DNA from: Oscillospiraceae bacterium | GTDB lineage: Bacteria > Bacillota > Clostridia > Oscillospirales > Ruminococcaceae | Assembly (NCBI GenBank): GCA_017848155.1 | Contig: JAGAKC010000225.1 | Location: 1-5,698, forward strand | Direction: 5' to 3' | Length of the DNA stretch: 5,698 nt | Shown: positions 5,209-5,698 of the stretch, one piece after another | Position numbering within the stretch: position 1 is the first letter of the stretch | Layout of the letters: each line of letters starts with the position of its first letter | Program-made: the position numbers and the translations under genes | Notes under the pieces: model-generated | Database searches by the model: none | Told to the model about the DNA's origin: nothing | What the model saw: the letters and a program-made list of their open reading frames with translations, nothing else

Positions 5209-5365
5209 GGTTTCGCGAAGCGAAATCAAAGTCGCCGATTTGCAAAGCAAATTGCAGTTTTTTTGCTTCTCACTCGGAGCGAGTGAGATTTCCTTACGGA
5301 AAACGCAAAAAAACAGCTCCGACTTTGAAAGAAAAGATTGCAGTATGGTCGCGAAGCGACCATAC
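5209..5365. repeat. Cluster of perfect short hairpins with three-base loops
   Basis: Four stems in under 160 bp: GGTTTCGC-GAA-GCGAAATC (5209-5227, one G-T pair), ATTTGC-AAA-GCAAAT (5238-5252), TCTCACTCG-GAG-CGAGTGAGA (5268-5288) and GTATGGTCGC-GAA-GCGACCATAC (5343-5365). Between them TTTCC-TTAC-GGAAA (5289-5302) forms a fifth. Longer pairings enclose these: GTTTTTTTGC (5257-5266) with GCAAAAAAAC (5305-5314), and CAAAGTCG (5227-5234) with CGACTTTG (5320-5327). The whole could fold as a branched RNA or single-stranded DNA structure. No T-tract follows the hairpins, so they are not ordinary terminators. Function unknown. Confidence 0.7.
5328..5357 (+). repeat. 30-nt direct repeat, copy 2
   Basis: AAAGAAAAGAT followed by TG and then CAGTATGGTCGCGAAGC. 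Here the repeat continues into a full 10-bp hairpin (5343-5365), unlike copy 1. The copies are 203 bp apart and bracket the hairpin cluster. Confidence 0.75.
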
Positions 5366-5413
5366 GTACTGCCTTGTATTACGTTTAAGGTGTGTTTCTA
5401 TAATCCAACACTT

Positions 5414-5698
5414 TGAAAAAGGGATCTCGGCTCTGGCGTCGGATTGCAGACCTCCCGTACAGGACGAACGTGCCTGCCACGGAAGATAGGGAGCGTGAAA
5501 ACGACAGGCGATTTTACCCACCCTGCTGACCCCTTATTTTTAATAACCGCCTTGCCGTGGGTGTGCATATAAAACCCGCATGTCAGCAGGGTGGGTAAAA
5601 TCGCCTGTCGTTTTCACGCTCCCTATCTTCCGTGGCAGGCACGTTCGTCCTGTACGGGAGGTCTGCAATCCGACGCCAGAGCCGAGATCCCTTTTTCA
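5414..5698. repeat. Perfect 117-bp inverted repeat with 51-bp spacer
   Basis: The left arm (5414-5530) is the exact reverse complement of the right arm (5582-5698), read base by base without a mismatch. The match stops at the inner edge (5531 against 5581). The outer edge coincides with the window end, so the arms may be longer. The spacer (5531-5581) contains a small stem, GTGGGT (5557-5562) with ACCCGC (5574-5579, one G-T pair), and no clear promoter. No transposase or recombinase gene is visible. Possible identities: a foldback or MITE-like element, two opposed copies of a dispersed repeat, an invertible segment, or a fold-back assembly artefact at a contig end. Confidence 0.9.

Larger units (their letters stand above)
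5057..5413. other. Gene-free intergenic region with hairpin cluster
   Basis: 357 bp between the DUF1292 stop and the inverted repeat. Open frames here (for example from 5142 and 5171) have no ribosome binding site, overlap each other in different frames and translate straight through palindromes, so I do not call them. What the stretch does hold is a run of short perfect hairpins and a 30-nt direct repeat, listed separately. The first 60 bp after the stop codon show no convincing terminator or gene. Confidence 0.7.

Noticed and set aside
5142..5489. 115-residue open frame after the DUF1292 gene, and the overlapping 81-residue frame at 5171-5416
   Set aside because: They translate through several perfect hairpins and, for the first, into the inverted repeat. 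There is no Shine-Dalgarno sequence, the composition is odd, and each overlaps the other in a different frame.
5580..5698. Open frame beginning MSAGWVKSPVVF in the right arm of the inverted repeat, running to the window edge
   Set aside because: There is no ribosome binding site before the ATG, and the same DNA in the left arm lacks the ATG. Open frames in repeat arms are expected by chance, although a real gene continuing past the window cannot be excluded.

Overview
The window looks like chromosome from a low-to-moderate GC anaerobic Firmicute, most likely a gut or rumen clostridium of the Ruminococcus type. The basis is the pairing of a two-module DnaD-domain protein with a DnaC/DnaI-type helicase loader, sigma-A promoters with 17-nt spacers, AAAGGA-type ribosome binding sites, a cytoplasmic GH31 glycosidase and a DUF1292 acidic protein. 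The genus is an inference; there is no rRNA or tRNA in the window to fix it.

Layout: positions 1-1525 (minus strand) hold a two-gene replication operon, a DnaD-domain primosome protein followed 18 nt later by the start of a helicase-loader ATPase that runs off the left edge. Its sigma-A promoter lies at 1558-1586. Divergent from it, with its own promoter at 1640-1668, is a complete GH31 alpha-glycosidase (1743-3806), probably an alpha-xylosidase or related exo-enzyme, ending in a strong hairpin at 3823-3849.

From 3870 to about 4495 on the minus strand there is no convincing protein gene. There is, however, a near-ideal promoter (4502-4530) at one end, a GC-rich terminator hairpin (3880-3905) at the other, and about 600 nt between them full of short perfect hairpins and longer-range complementary segments. 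I read this as a large structured non-coding RNA of roughly 625 nt. Size, ornateness and likely host fit the ROOL class (rumen-originating, ornate, large), but family membership could not be tested here. Two micro-ORFs with good Shine-Dalgarno sequences and a 64-codon open stretch lie inside it and are reported as competing explanations.

Divergent from the RNA, a textbook promoter (4648-4676) drives a 109-residue acidic DUF1292 protein (4727-5056). After it, 5057-5413 has no believable gene but carries a cluster of perfect short hairpins with three-base loops, three copies of the GCGAAGC mini-hairpin sequence, and a 30-nt direct repeat at the two sides. The last 285 bp (5414-5698) are a perfect 117-bp inverted repeat around a 51-bp spacer, reaching exactly to the window end. 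This is either a real foldback or invertible element, or a contig-end assembly artefact.

Functionally, the replication operon and the glycosidase are separate housekeeping and catabolic units sharing a divergent promoter region. The GH31 gene and the RNA gene converge and are separated by two back-to-back hairpins. The 3' third of the window is dominated by nucleic-acid structure rather than by proteins.
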